The position numbers and the translations under genes were made by a program. Shown piece after piece: positions 1 to 13,100 of a stretch of 31,855 nucleotides of DNA. The notes below the pieces were generated by a model. It was not told where the DNA came from. It saw nothing but the letters and a program-made list of their open reading frames with translations, and did no database searches. The first letter of the stretch is position 1; each line of letters begins with the position of its first letter. The DNA is taken from the NCBI GenBank assembly GCA_011947345.1, contig JAAVTG010000527.1, positions 1-31,855 on the forward strand, read 5' to 3'. The DNA comes from Phytophthora quininea (taxonomy: Eukaryota; Oomycota; Peronosporomycetes; Peronosporales; Peronosporaceae).

Positions 1-2
1 TG

Positions 3-200
3 GTAAGCAGTTGGCCATACGCTAGACTCCCCGGTTTTAGCTTCGATAACACATACTCTGATCTCTATCGCTTCAGCGACTCGACGTGGCTCAATGACAA
101 CGCGATGTGTGCATTTTCGGTATTCTTGGACCGCTATAACAATAATGTGACTATCACGTTACCGCCTCCGGCTGCGGTTGTGGCAGAGCGCGATTTACCG
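3..200 (+). pseudogene. Ulp1/C48-type cysteine protease, N-terminal fragment
   Basis: An open frame enters from the left edge and runs at least to about base 200. It contains STWLNDNAMCAF, the 'WL.D..i..f' signature that opens the catalytic domain of Ulp1/SENP-like C48 peptidases. The frame stays open to 527, but the residues after about 200 no longer look like the family. The rest of the domain (HW and catalytic Cys motifs) reappears at about 1140-1520. Such C48 proteases are often encoded by transposons and as expanded relics in oomycete genomes; that link is family knowledge. I infer one gene split by inserted DNA. It is partial at the window edge and its substrate (SUMO-like or other) is unknown. 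Confidence 0.55.
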
Positions 201-1130
201 AAACCGCTCTTGCGCACGGTGCCCGGACTACCGACTGCGGAGGGGGTACTCCGATATGCCGTGCGTGTGCTGAACTCTTTCTCACCTTGTGTACCCGTCG
301 GCGGGCGGGTAGCGCTCTTCAGGTGGCTTGGAGATGAGTGGGTTGATGGTCACTTGAACCGACTTGGGCAGTCGCGGGACCTTGGGCAGCAGCGTGGATA
401 TGCTTCGCCTGCTGTCCGGGTTGGGGTGTCGTCCTCCGAGCGAGTCTTCGAGCTCGTGGTCGACGGGCCAGACGCTGTCTTGGGCCCTTCTTGTCCTTGT
501 CCTTTCCTTGGGCTCTTGCGAGCGTAACCGCTTCCGATAGCGGGATCTCAGGGGTGAGTGATCACCGGCCAAAATCTTCCGGGCCCTCTGCGACTTGACG
601 GCGTGGGTGGGCCAATACCTTCCCGTGCCCGATGCCTCTTGTGCGTTCCAGGGGAAAATCAACTCTGTTTATTCTTTAGCATTCTTCTCTATCCACTACA
701 GCTGTCTGCACTCCTCTACACTATCCTTACTTTGCCCTTGCTTAACGTCTTCAAAAGAGAGCACCCAAGATCTTGTCACCGCTCATTGGGTATTACGGTA
801 CTCAGCTCCGCCGTCCTTCAACTTGCTTGCGCATCACTCCTTCGCCGGGCTTCCTTTGCACAACATCCACTCGATCGTAGAGTGCCACCAGAGAGTGATT
901 GCATACCCACATAACTGCACATGACCGATGCACAGTGATCACCGGAAGTGATCGTGATCGCGTGTCGAAATGATCGCACCTGATCAACCGAAAGTGACCG
1001 TGTACCGAAATGATTGCTCGTGATCGACCACCAATGACCGACTAAAGTGACCAACCCAAAACTGATCGCGGTCGGTCGGTCGGGAGTTCTCCGAATGTTC
1101 TCTGTGTGTCTCACCCATCCCTCACCATCA
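200..1130. other. Probable inserted DNA splitting the C48 protease; no confirmed gene
   Basis: This stretch separates the two halves of the C48 protease. In the family about 80-110 residues lie between the WL.D and HW motifs, but here the gap is near 390 codons, so roughly 0.9 kb is extra. Open frames exist on both strands (plus frame to 527; minus frame 662-282, rich in Arg/Pro/Ser), but neither has a recognisable domain. Bases 660-900 are pyrimidine-rich. I could not define terminal repeats or a target-site duplication, so the kind of insertion is not established. Confidence 0.3.
920..1085. repeat. Degenerate short repeat of TGATCGC/TGACC words
   Basis: The words TGATC, TGATCGC and TGACC(G/A) recur about every 10-20 bases, often preceded by 'ccgaaa' or 'cgaaa' (for example at about 964, 990, 1003). 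The array ends in a short GGTC reiteration at about 1069-1081. Its period is irregular. It may be the decayed end of the insertion in the protease gene. No function can be assigned. Confidence 0.45.
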
Positions 1131-1530
1131 TCCAACAATCGCGGTCTCTTCCCATCAATCCGCAACAAGCTTCACCACACGGTCAATGAGAAGGCTGTGA
1201 TTACTGGCGATACTCTGGACAAGATTCGTGTTGCTTGTACAAAGCACCGCTTCGTACTGTTGCCTATCAATCTGAGCAATGCACACTGGTGTTGCCTGGT
1301 GGTGGACAGCACATCGAAAACTGTGCACCTGTACGACAGCAAGGCTGTCAATAGCAAGCCAAGGGTTTTGAAGAGGGCGGCAAAACTAATTTGCTCCACA
1401 TTGGGCAACGAATACGCTGAGCTTAACATTGAAGAGCCGTAACAGAAGGACAATGACAGCTGCGGAGTGTTCGTCTGCCTTTACTTTTGGAACTGCGTGT
1501 CATCTGAAGCTCCTGCGACGTGTCACCGTT
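1131..1530 (+). pseudogene. Ulp1/C48-type cysteine protease, catalytic C-terminal fragment with in-frame stop
   Basis: The frame carries FVLLPINLSNAHWCCLVV (catalytic His in the HW context), then VHLYDSK (catalytic Asp region). After an in-frame TAA at 1440-1442 the same frame continues with QKDNDSCGVFVC, the Gln plus nucleophile-Cys motif of C48 peptidases. The order matches the family (His, Asp, Gln, Cys). The stop falls between Asp and Cys, so the product as written is inactive. Unlike most breaks in this window it is a stop without a frame change, so it is less easily dismissed as a homopolymer error. After about 1510 the frame diverges from the family. Together with the fragment at the left edge I read this as a dead, probably transposon-derived, protease gene. 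Confidence 0.65.
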
Positions 1531-1639
1531 GGGAATTTCAAAGCTGCGCTGGACGATGCTGGACACGGTGTTGAAGACGATCAACAAGTAGCTAGCGTTC
1601 TACGAGCTGTGAGGAAGACTGTCAGAATTAAGGCTTTCG

Positions 1640-2000
1640 ACAATACCTGAACAAAAACTGGCCAATACCTGGAACTTGTGCTGTCCTTGATATCGTTGCA
1701 GCAACAGGTATCGCCCAGGTATGCAATCTGGGCAATACCTATAGAAGCCACTGCGGTTTTGATTGGACGGATGCAGCTTCGACAGAGCTCGATGCTTGTC
1801 ATTTCTACTTTTGCAAAGTAGCGCACATATGAATTTCTTAGGTAACTCGGCGCGAAATGCCTGTGTAATAATCGGACGGATAATTTTCCATCATATTTCG
1901 CCTGTTTTATGGAATTTTTGTGTACCTGTTTAAAACCTGGGCAGTTACCTGGAAGATACCTGCATCTGATGACAACGACAAATCTGGGAAACCTGGACGC
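1640..2000. repeat. Cluster of ATACCTGG / CCAGGTAT words, partly inverted
   Basis: AT-rich stretch with no convincing gene. The 7-8 base word (A)TACCTGG or its complement occurs repeatedly: near 1645, 1665, 1705-1720, 1733-1740 and 1944-1965. The blocks at about 1705-1723 (caggtatcgcccaggtatg) and about 1944-1965 (ttacctggaagatacctgc) are imperfect inverted copies about 220 bp apart, as expected of a small MITE-like element or of a protein-binding array. No flanking duplication could be identified. Confidence 0.4.
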
Positions 2001-2086
2001 GAAGGCCTGCCTAAAATGTATCCATGTAACAAAATGCTACTCGTTGAGGAACTTGCTTGCTACTCCCCGTCCCGCTGCAAAAGAAC

Positions 2087-4044
2087 ATGGATGTTTACGA
2101 TCGACTGGGGCTGCATACAGCGGTGGAGAGAGACGAGTTCTATCTGGGTCTGTGGCAGAGACACTATGGCGAGGGCGTCCGGCAAGTGAATCTAATCGAG
2201 CAATACGGCATCAAGCGCAACACGATGAACGCGCGGTTCAAAAGATCTGGCGGACCGTTGCCGACCGCCACCAAGCTGGCGATACGATCCACGTGCTGGC
2301 AGCGGCGTTCGGCGTCTCCGAGGCACTCTTGAAAGCGAGATTGGGCAAAAGCGCAGCAGCGGCAACCGCTACGACGGACGGCAGCCAGTCTGGCACGGAG
2401 CCGACAAGCAGAGACGTAACTAAACGTACAACCGTACACTGCAGAGAGAGTAGCGGCGATGGAGACGAGCCCATTCCCAAGCGTATTCGGGTGGCTGCAG
2501 ATAAATGTGCTCAAGTTGTTACTGATGTGGAGAGCAGTAACAGCACTCATGTCATCAAGAGCGAGCAGGTTACGTCGCAAGATGGATGTTCTACCAGCCT
2601 AGCAGAGACTAGTGAAAGCCAACTGAATGAGCCGAATGCGCTGGAAGTGGTTCAAGATAACAAGACCCAAAATGAAGGCTTTGGGGAAGAAGGCGGGGGA
2701 GTATATAAGGAAACCTTCCAAACGAGTGATGGCTTGGGGGACTTTCGTGCCGCTCTGAAGGAACAGCTGAGCTCGATATGCGAATCGCTAGCTGAACGTT
2801 CGGAAGGGTGGACAGATAAAGAGCGATATGATGCGTTAAAGGAAGTTCGCGAAATTGAAATGCTCCAGCGTCCCGAAGAAGATTTTTCCTCTGAGGTATA
2901 TGCTGCATTGATAGCGTTGAGAGTTTCTGTTACTAAACTTTTGTGATAATGATTTTGCAGCGGCAATTCCAAAATCCAGACGTGAGTTAAAAGCGCAACT
3001 AGAGCAGGCAAAAGAGGAAGCAGAAAAGTTTATCAGCGAGACTTTGAGGCAATCACGGGGATTCAGCATATCGAGTTGCTGTCTAGTCTTTTCGACGGTA
3101 TTTTGGATAATGCTCTGGTTTCTGAGCGTACGCACAACGAACATAAGGCCAATCGACAGAAACTGCAAGACGCGGTTGCGCAAAAGCTCGCTGGAATAAC
3201 AGCATCAGTCGAAAAATCCATGTTGACAAAGAACACGTTTGTTCAAATACTCGAGCTGCTAGACCGCGTCGGCGATGAAGGCAGCAGCTACAGCAAGAAA
3301 TTCCAGCAGGAACTTGTCAAGTACTCGAACAAGAAGGCGATCTATACTCATTTGCAAGAACTTCTCGTTTTCATGTCCGCGCAGTATGTTGAACAAGACG
3401 AGGTACGCTTCATACAGGCTTGTAGAACCATAATTGGATGGGCTTATTTCTTTCTTCGTGCTGTTTTGGAGAAGAAAGCTGCAATTGAATACGATCAAGT
3501 GCGCTCCGATAGTGAGCGCGACACCGAGCAATTGATCAGCGAATATTTGCCGTCGCTGATGAGCGTGGTGTCCGCTTTCTTGCAGCAGAAATCCTGTTTG
3601 TTGGCCAAGTCTGCTCAGCAACTAACGGACCTGGAGCAAGTCATGGCAGACGATCGCAAATTTGGAGATAAAGCTTTGGAAATGCGTCTATCGGATTATG
3701 TCGAGGAGCTACGTCGAGTTTACAACGAACAACAGGACCAGGTTCTGACACTATTGGAAAAGCAGCAATGCCTGTGGTATTCGCGGCGCAACGTGCTATC
3801 TACCGGCGTATGGCAGTTTGTCTCGAGCCAGTTTGCGGAATTAAGCAAACGCTGTCCAGAAACTTCGTGCACGGTAACGTTGGGCTGGCGGCTAGCAATG
3901 TTGATGTTTGTCTAATTGATGACATTTCTGTCGTTGCAGGACCTGCCACTCATTTATAAGGAGTTGGCCACCAACGAAGCACAGGAGAAGGAGGAACAAT
4001 CAACATTGGAACCGAAGGCATGGTACAAGTTTTGGCAGGCGTGA
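2087..4044 (+). CDS. Unrecognised alpha-helical/coiled-coil protein, three exons
   Basis: I do not recognise this family. The ATG at 2087 begins MDVYDRLGLHTAVERDEF. Three exons are inferred: 2087-2895, 2961-3873 and 3940-4044. The introns are 65 and 66 nt (GTATAT..TTTTGCAG with a TTACTAAAC branch-like site; GTAACG..GTTGCAG). The frame is kept only if single bases are restored in an A run at 2240-2243, an A run at 2971-2974 and a G run at 3057-3060. The product is about 600 residues: a helical N-terminus with a possible HTH-like segment, an acidic Ser/Thr-rich middle, then about 300 residues of charged helices with probable coiled coil. The C-terminus ends in KAWYKFWQA. There is no signal peptide or membrane segment. 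It converges with the sacsin gene, leaving a 92 bp gap. Existence as a gene is well supported; function is unknown. Confidence 0.65.
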
Positions 4045-4136
4045 ACAAGCGAACGGATATGAGTATGAAAAACATGGACTATTGAGCTTAACACGGAGTG
4101 GATTGCTGTCATTCTTGAGCCACAAAGAATTATCTT

Positions 4137-7100
4137 TTAAGACGGCACATGAAACACCGAGCTGGAGACGATGCGCTGACGACAAATTGGGCACGAGGGT
4201 CGCGGCAGTCGCTGCACACACGTCGAGCAGTAAATGTGCCCACACGGAATCAGGACACGGTCAACTTGATTCTCGAGGCAAACAGCACACACTAGCGAGT
4301 CCTGCACCTCCTTCTTTTCGCGCAGGACCGAGTCGATCTGTGCCGTTGCTGCACGCCGACCATCTTCCGCTAGTTCTAAGCGGCGCTGCAGTCGCAAGTT
4401 TTCAGCGAGTAAATCCTCAACACTAGTGTCTAACGATACATTCAGGCGAGATAGCAGATCGTTAACAGCTGCCAACACGTTGGCGGAGGAGACCACGGGG
4501 GATGTCGCCATGGCAGTTGCAGTGTCAGAAACGCCCTCAGTGTCCTCTTCTGCGTCGGGTTTGATCGCAACCACTGAGGACGGGAGCGATGTCATATCTG
4601 TGCGCGTAGCTGCAACGTGTGAAGCGCCTTGTTCACGACGACTGCTGCTGGTACTTCCAGCACGAAAAGACCGAAAGAAGTACAGCTGGGTCGCCATCAG
4701 CCATAGAGAGGAAGTGCTCGACACTTTCACTTCGTAGTGACTCACGCCTGCAACATTGCTGGGCTGTTCTCGCAAGATCTTACCATAGCACAACTTTCCA
4801 CTCGCATCTTGGACAGCTACAAATTCGCCAGGAAGACAAGAACGCAACGGGGCAAGCTCTACATTTGCCTGGTCTGCATCAGACAAAGGCTCGCCAAGTT
4901 GCCCGCGTAACTTCTCGACAATGAGGACCGAGTCTTCGTAAATATCAGAAGTTCGAGTACCTCTGGGATTTCCGATTCGTCGCTCATCAAAAGGGACTCG
5001 AGCACTGAGCCATCCTGCATCACACCGCCAAGAAGCTGATTGATGCATCTCGCCACGAGCTGACTTGCACGCATGGCTGTCCCTGAGCGTGCATCCAGTG
5101 TATTCTTCGCGAGGTAGACCTTCCCCTGCGATGGATCCAAGAAGGAAAGCGTAGCTTGGCGAGCCGTCTTGGTCACATCAAGCATACGCGTTGGAAAACC
5201 AACTCTGGCAATAAAGCGCGTGTGCAGCTCCGCCACGCATTTCACCTCAAACGTCGCGAGGTTCACGATGCGCTGGTTCAGATCCTCAAAGTCCGGCTTG
5301 AAACCAAACGGGTCATACGACATGGCCTTCTGCTGTTGCGCTGTAATCACTTTGCGCAAAGCGTCAGCAAATTGCATCGATCCTAGAACTCTGTTTAAAT
5401 GCGCTACATCATCGCTTGCCGCGACTTCAGTCAGATCCGTATCGCCGCTCAATTCTTCGTTCACAACACTGCTAATACCTGGAACACCAAGAACCTGACA
5501 GCATCGCGTACTAATTCGAGGGTGGACCATGTGCAGTTCTGTGAGGTTAATACGCGCAGATAGCGCCGCAGAATCGTTATACGCCATCACGAGCATCGAT
5601 TGCATCACCGCAGACGACGAAGGAACGAAGATGCTCTTCTTCTCGTCGAATGTCAAGCGGTGATTCGACTCTCCCAACGAGGCAGCAAGGAGTTCGATCG
5701 CTCGAGCCGCAGCAATCAGCTCGTTTAGGTTTAGAGCTTGGCCACGACATTCATCATTCAAATCACGTAGCAAACGCAGATAGTCACGAACCTCTGGAGT
5801 ATCCTTTGACCCCATATGACGAAAGAGCGAGTCATACGCGCCGAATACGCGCGGTACCTCGAACATGAGCGGCGCCAGACTTTCACCAAGATGGAAAAAG
5901 AGACGAGAACCTTTCACCAGTGTGGAACCCACCGGGATGACTGCGGCATTGCGAAGAATTTGCTGTTTTTCCCGTCCTAATCCATCCCAATGTTCCTGCA
6001 AAACTTGAATATCGTTTGGAATACCTCCGTCATCGGCAAGAAAAACTGCCAGTCCAACGATCGAGAAGATAGCGCACGATTGTTATTGGTGATGGCTAAC
6101 AGGTGAGTCATTACGTGGTGTTCCGGTGGTGGCGATCGAATCCCCAACCGGCTCCAGAGTACTCGGGGCGGTAGTGCAGCATTAGCCAGAATAGGCATTG
6201 TCGTATACACTAGCGCTTGATCGTCCGGCGTAGCACACTCCCTGTACTTCCGGACGACGGTACGCGATGAGAAATGACCTGATTGTTTTGCGGCTACTTC
6301 TGTTGACACGTTATTGGACTCATACACGATTGCTGGAACGAATGCCAACACTGATACCCGCTCAAAAACGATCGTGATCGGTCGAACTTGTCGAAATGCT
6401 GAACAAAATATTGGTGCAGTGTGGTCACGAGATGCTCGTCTTTAGAGGTTAGCGAGTGCTTACTAGAGCACAACCCATCGATACGCTGCGCGCACTCCAC
6501 GAAAATATCAACGGTCACCTCCGTTCGCAATCCGATCTCGCCCATTAAATCTAACCACTGGGAGGTACGGAAGCGCTGAGCCGGGAATTGTCCACGTACA
6601 CCGTCGTAGATAGTGGCAAGCACACTGTTCCGGGGTCACAGAAGACTCCAGCTGGGTGATAACTTATACTCTGGTTGGTTTCGTCATCATCCTCGCAGAA
6701 TAGAGGCGCACTTCGTAAAAGTGCAACCAATTCAGCATTGCCACGCAATGACTGCCATTTCTGCAAGAGGATCTCTAAGAGTTGATTGCGTTGCGATTCC
6801 AGCAATTCACTGTACATTGGAATCGCAAATATCAAAAGCTTGCTGTCACTCATCTCTTCCACGCCCAACTCCTTGTAAAATGAATTTAAGCGAGGGTTAC
6901 TCTTGAGAAACCGATGTTGGGCACTAGGTGGAACTGGTATGTTGGTTAAATCGAGATCTGGAGGGATCAAGAAGAAATCCTGGTCGCCATGAATGGCGCT
7001 GGCAACGTTGCAGACGTTCATATAAATGGGCAGCTGCTTCAGCTTTTCCAACTGAGCTCGGGTGTATCCCCGTACATATCGCCACTGTGAGAAAAGAACT

Positions 7101-10100
7101 CGGCAAGTAGCAAAGCGTTAGCCTCAGTTAGCTCATTCCAGCGCAAATTATTCTGGTTTGAAGCAAAGATCCCATCCAGAACGGTCATTGAGAGGTCTGG
7201 GCTTCGGGGTACAACGTCGCGTTCTTGACCCGCCAGATACGCAAGCTCCACCATCGCAACGTCAAGACCGGATAGAACGTTATGCAGTGTTTCACGGGAG
7301 CAAAATTCAGGTGCCTCACTTTCCGCACTTTCCCCTTGAAACGCATCAGTTAGCACCACTTCATCGCCGTTTTCGCCGTCGTCGCTAGTATCAACCACTT
7401 CAGAACCTGACGACATTAAGTTATGTTCGTCAAAGTTTGTATCACCAAAACTCGCCGGAAACCCTCCATCCGATATGTTATCTTCACTGGGCGCAAAGGA
7501 CATGTCGTCGGCGTTCGATACATTCAGCGAAACATCCTCTACTTCAACTGTGAAAGTCGAATCTTCAGCACGATTTGATTTTTCATCAGCCATTTCGTCA
7601 AACTCATCACCTTCACTTTGTTCCTCGTCCGAGCTGCTGCTGTCGTCCAGTTCTGCGTCGTTTTGATACTTCACTGCGCTTAGCTCCATTAAGTGCTTTC
7701 GCTCTACCTCCAAGTCTGTCATTTTCTGTTCATTTTGTGTAATTGAAGCGTGAAACATATCGGCGACCTGTGCTGCAATATCAGGGCTCGCTGATTCACT
7801 CCATACACAAAGTGCTATGTCGCGCTTCCCACACGAAGCAAGTTTTGACCCTTTAACGGGAATCAGTGGCCACGACGCGAAGTATCCTAGCGAGCGATGC
7901 TCGAACGACACTTCCTGCCAAAACCGGTAGAGCCACAGTTGGTCAACATGAGATGGAGAAGCAGGATTCCAGTCTACGATGGTTTGGTTTTTCCAAGACG
8001 ACGGCAACACGCGCTCAATATTATCGCTCAATATCTTGATGGAGAATGCGATCAATCCAAACACGTTGAGGAACCGAGATTCCGCGAAATACTTGTACAG
8101 CCACTGGTGGGCAGCTACAGACACAAACAAATGGCTTAGTGGTCGCAGCAGTTCCACCTGGTTGAATGAAGCAACAATGTAAGCAGTTCGCCTCTGATTG
8201 ACGCGTAGAACACCAATACTTCCATCTTCCAGGGGAGCAAAGGCAGCCCATGAAATTCTGACCAAATAGGATCCGTTTCGCCTGGCAATGGAGACGGCAA
8301 GTCGCTCAAACAATATTCCAGAAGTGATAAACAAACGTCCGGATGAATTTCAGCGCTGCCCGTGCTTCGTAGAAAGCGCCGCATAACTTTCGGTGTGACG
8401 GCGAAAAAGCGTGACGGCAATAGGCGTGAACAATCGTTAAGAATTCTTGTCGGGATACTGAACGCAGGGAAACTTAACTGGGCAAATGATGCCACCTGCA
8501 CACAAAAATCAAAAGATTAGATTACAAAGTAATGACAATCGCTTCAGCAAGTTCGTACCTGAATGTTCATACCAGCAAAATCAAGCTGGTATCCACTATT
8601 TAACGACCGGAAAGTTCCATCAGTACACAAAAACAGCTCCCGCGTACCAAGTGTGCGGTACGCGTGGGTCTGGACGAGAGCACCAAGCTCTTTATCTCCA
8701 CCCTACAAGAATATCCATTAACTAATCTGTAAAGTATGATACAACCGTTTTTACTGCTCCTCTTACCTTTTGTAGTGTCGGCCAAATATTGTACAGCGCT
8801 CTAGGGGAGGAACTTTCATAGCTCCGCTTTGCAAGCGCGAGAAGTTTTGCGTAAGCATCTGCGACGCCATCTTCCAAAAGGATGCGATTCCAGCCAGCAG
8901 CAACCTGTTGCTCACTGCCCCTTGCACGACCAAAATCTACTTCGCCTTGGTTTCCCGATACCGCCAGCGTGAGTCTTTTATCCTTGATGGTTTTCTTAAA
9001 ACAGCCATTAATGTGAACAGGAAGACCAACCTGTTGGTGCGTGTCTACAATTTTGAAGACACGACCTCGTAGTCTTGGCGCTGGATTACCATCTCGAAAG
9101 AGATGGCACGCCACACTGACGTACGGTGTCGAGTGAAGCATTTCATGTACAGCAGTGCAAGCTAAATCTCGACTTCTTCCCATCCCAATGTTGTCTGCTA
9201 GCAGCCAGGTATCTTTGTGCTGCCGATTTTCTATCTCGAGAACGACAGTGAACTCCATTTGATGTTCAGGGGTTACTGGAGTTTTGAAAAAGCTCCGCAG
9301 TGAAAACTTCTTTTCCACTCCTGGTTTTGCTGTGTCATGCTGCGTTTTCGTAGCGTACGCTCGGGCGTGTTTAATGTCGCTTCACCATGGCAGTGTGAGG
9401 CAAACTCAGATTCCTTTCCAACACTCCAAATCGATATTCGGTAGACAGATTCGGTGAATATCAATGTCTGGTATAACTGGGATTTGATGAACGCAACCAG
9501 CTTGTCTGCATTTTTCCCGTCAAGCACATAGGACGAAATAGACGACGCTGCCTTTCGCCATGGGAATCGAATCAAGGTACTTTGCGTGCCTCGAGATACA
9601 TTACTTGGGCATGAAGGGAGAGCAGTAAACGGCAGGAGCTGGTCTGGATACCGAACAAAGGCTTGACTCAATACTTCATATCGCCTACCGATACTTTTCC
9701 CTTTGTCTGCTCCTGTGGTAGCACCCACAGATGAAGCTAGATAGCACCCTGTCGGGTCTAAAACATAAAAACCGTCTCCGCTCAGAATTTGCATGCAGTC
9801 TGCCACCGCAAAGCCGCACAAGAGTCCAGAGCGTGACGTCTCCCCACGGAACAAGTTATTGATGTTAGTCTCGCTCAACACCACGTTGTGAATGTGTATA
9901 CAAATCGCTTCATCTTGGAGCGGTTGTAGAGATGGTTGAATCACTCTCTGTGAGGGGTGATGTCGGTAGTCCAAAAGAACTCCACCTGGCTTCCACCAAA
10001 ACGCTCGGCAGCCAGTATTGTTTCCCAGAGCATTGCATGGCACCATTCAGACTGCGGAGGCACAATGCGTTGTAAAGCGTTCGGCGGAGGGCATACAACG

Positions 10101-13100
10101 CGCTGACTTGTTACGGACGACTGAGCTAGCTTTGAATGTAATGAAGCAGCCCCTAGGAGAGCGGCCACTTTCTTTGGTACTTTTTCGATATAAAAGCCAC
10201 CCCTCGTCGAACTTCTCTCGATTCGTTCCACTCCATATCATCAAACGTCAGCTGGACGGCGCGGACAAGGCAGTTCCTGTGGTCAAGCAAAACCATGTCT
10301 TGAGAAACAAAGGACTCCATCGCAGACTCTAAAGCAGATAGGTCTCCACCAATAATCTCGTAAATCTTCAAACATGCGTCGACTTGCTTCTCACTCAAGG
10401 CAACGTTGTGTGGTAGTCTCATTGTAGCCTCTAAGTAATCCTCTATCGCAAAAGTCTCCTTGAGACCAAACGAGGAAAGAAGCGACTGCGAAATAATATG
10501 GCCACTGGGACAAGAATACAAAAGCGGCTCGAGGACGGCGTCGGACTCTATCGCTATTTGGCACGGGTACACAAAACACTTGCCCGTCCAAATCCACTGA
10601 CTGTTCTCCAGTTTGCGATAAATGGTAGACGTCTTCCAACCTTCTTCATCCGACAAGCGAGACATCTCAAGTTGTTCGTACATCAAGTGCACTTCAGCTA
10701 AGGGGAAACGCCATGGTTGGGAAGAGGATGAATCTGAGGCAACCTCTCCTTCGGCAGGAATTTTTCCACGGTATTCTTCCCAGCGGGACCCGATTGCCTC
10801 CAGTTGCTTTGCGACCACGAAAGTATCAACTTGCTCTTTCCACCCAAATGCTGTAAGCAGCGCTTCCGACACCAATTCACCATCAAGTATATCCGTGGAA
10901 AACGAACAGAACCACTACGTTAACAAAACATGTCAGTATCTAAACAACGATGGATGCAGTCATAGATAATTTTCGTACCGCATCTTTTTGTGGCCGCATA
11001 CTAGCAGCACAAGATAGTTGCGGCCAACTTGTGTCTGTTGCCGAATATTTCCAAGGCATTGCTGGATCCAGGGGCCCGGCGAACTGGGAGCCAGTAAACA
11101 GTTCTCAAGTCAGCCACGATGTTCTGGGTTTCTCGTAAGGTTTGGACCCTATTTTCTTGTTCTGCTGCGGTATCGTTGGTGTTTGTATCATCCACCATCG
11201 TATCGAAGTACTTATTGACAATGATCAGCAGACTGTGTGCTTTCGCACACGCTTGATTCACAGAGTCTGCGTCACCTTCTTGATATATTGCTTCGATAGA
11301 TCGTGCACTCTCCAGCACGGCATGGCACGATAAACCAGTTCGAAGACCTAACGATCGTAGAATTTCTACTACTGATGGAGTTGAAAAGGCGTCAGCAGGA
11401 AGACTGTTTTCTCCCACGAGTTCGCTGAGTTCATTGACGCTTGGGTCATGCAACTGATTCACCGGACGAAGAATTCGCTTCCTAGACGGAATGATAGCTT
11501 GACTCATGACGACGCTGCGAAAGCGTTGGTCATTCCGCTGGTGGAATGCCAAGGTCTCTAGTACGTCAACGATAATGGAGTCGACTAAACCCCCATCTTG
11601 AGCTTCTATTGCTTGTAGCTGTGGGAAAACATGGTCGAGTAAAATCTTAGTGTAGGTCCATTCCTCGACACCACAATCGCGTAAAAGCTTCTTGTCACAT
11701 CTTTTTCGATACGAAAGAAGAAATCATTTAGAACTCTTTCATCGGTTTTTGTGTCGGGGAGATACCCTCCTCGCCTCAGACTGACATGCTGAATTCCGCT
11801 GGCATCGTGGGAAGTCTCGACAAAAGAAGATCTTCGTGGGTATACTGGAAAGATCGGGAGCTCCAAGAGAATTGGCTGGAGATCGCTTGACACAGCATCA
11901 AACGAGTTTTTAGCGAAGAAGTCACACAAAACTTCCCTCTGCTGCTGTCACAGAGGCAAACATTTCCTCAAAGCTTTGACGATCGAGACGATACTGATAG
12001 CGACTCAGCGAAGCAAGCAGTCCGTTGGAAGTGAGTTTTTGCGCGTAATTGTGAGCCAGAAGCCACTGCATGCATTTTCCCCGCTCACGTAAGATGTATC
12101 CACAACATGCACACCCACACTTCCGAGAACATGTTGAAGCTGACCAAGCACCTTCTGCGAAACCGAAGCCGTCTCGGTGTGAGGAAGCACGAGGCTTACA
12201 TTAGCAGCTAGACAAATCCAACCCGTTCCCTCGTCGGACACAATAGGAATCAATGGCCACTTTGTAAAAACAGTTGGCAATTGATCCATGGTAGATAGCT
12301 GTGTCTCCACATACGCCCATAAAAGACGTATCCATTCATCAGCAGAGTAGGCATCTTTCGGCTGATCACTTTCAGAAGGAGCCACTAATGTGTACACGTC
12401 TCCATCACCCTTATTCCAGCAACGTCCCAGTACGTGCGGCAAAAACTCTTCTAGAATCGTTGCGAGGTTGACGGCGTGAACATTCGAGCGTTCATATACC
12501 AAAGGTAGTTGATCAAACAGTTGCTTGAACTCTCCACGAATTACACGATGCGGGAACGCCTCAAGAAGTTTTTCCTCTATCGCGTCCCCGAAAAGTAAGT
12601 GTCTCCTTTGCTCAAATTGTTAATATTCACGCAAAAAGGCCAAACTCTCCGTTAATCAACAGAAGGAGGGGCAGCCGATGAAGAACCTGAATATCAACAG
12701 ATTTTGCTGAGCCACAGCAGTCAGATATACAAAACTGGACAACACGCTTGAGAACATCTTTATCCAAAGCCGGTAAGAACGTTCCTTTTCGCGCTAGGTC
12801 TCGAAAAAACCGGGGTCATTGCGCTGAAAACAGCATTGTGTTGTACCAATAGTTCACGTAGTGAGCTCGGCAATTGCACTGTAGCAAACGATATGACATT
12901 CAGCGCTCTCTCTAGTTTTTCCCACTCGTTGATGCTGTCATCAACCAATACACACGCATTGGGTGCAACCGATTTTCCACGGGCTTCCGAAGACTGTGGC
13001 ATTGACGGAAAAAATACCGGTTGATCCGTCATAATGCGAAATAACTCGAGTACAATATTGTTCCACGGGCTTGCGGGGAGCTTTGATGGGAAAAATGTTA

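Noticed and set aside
920..1085. CRISPR-like array
   Set aside because: The repeat words are short, irregularly spaced and degenerate, there are no uniform spacers, and the genome is eukaryotic.
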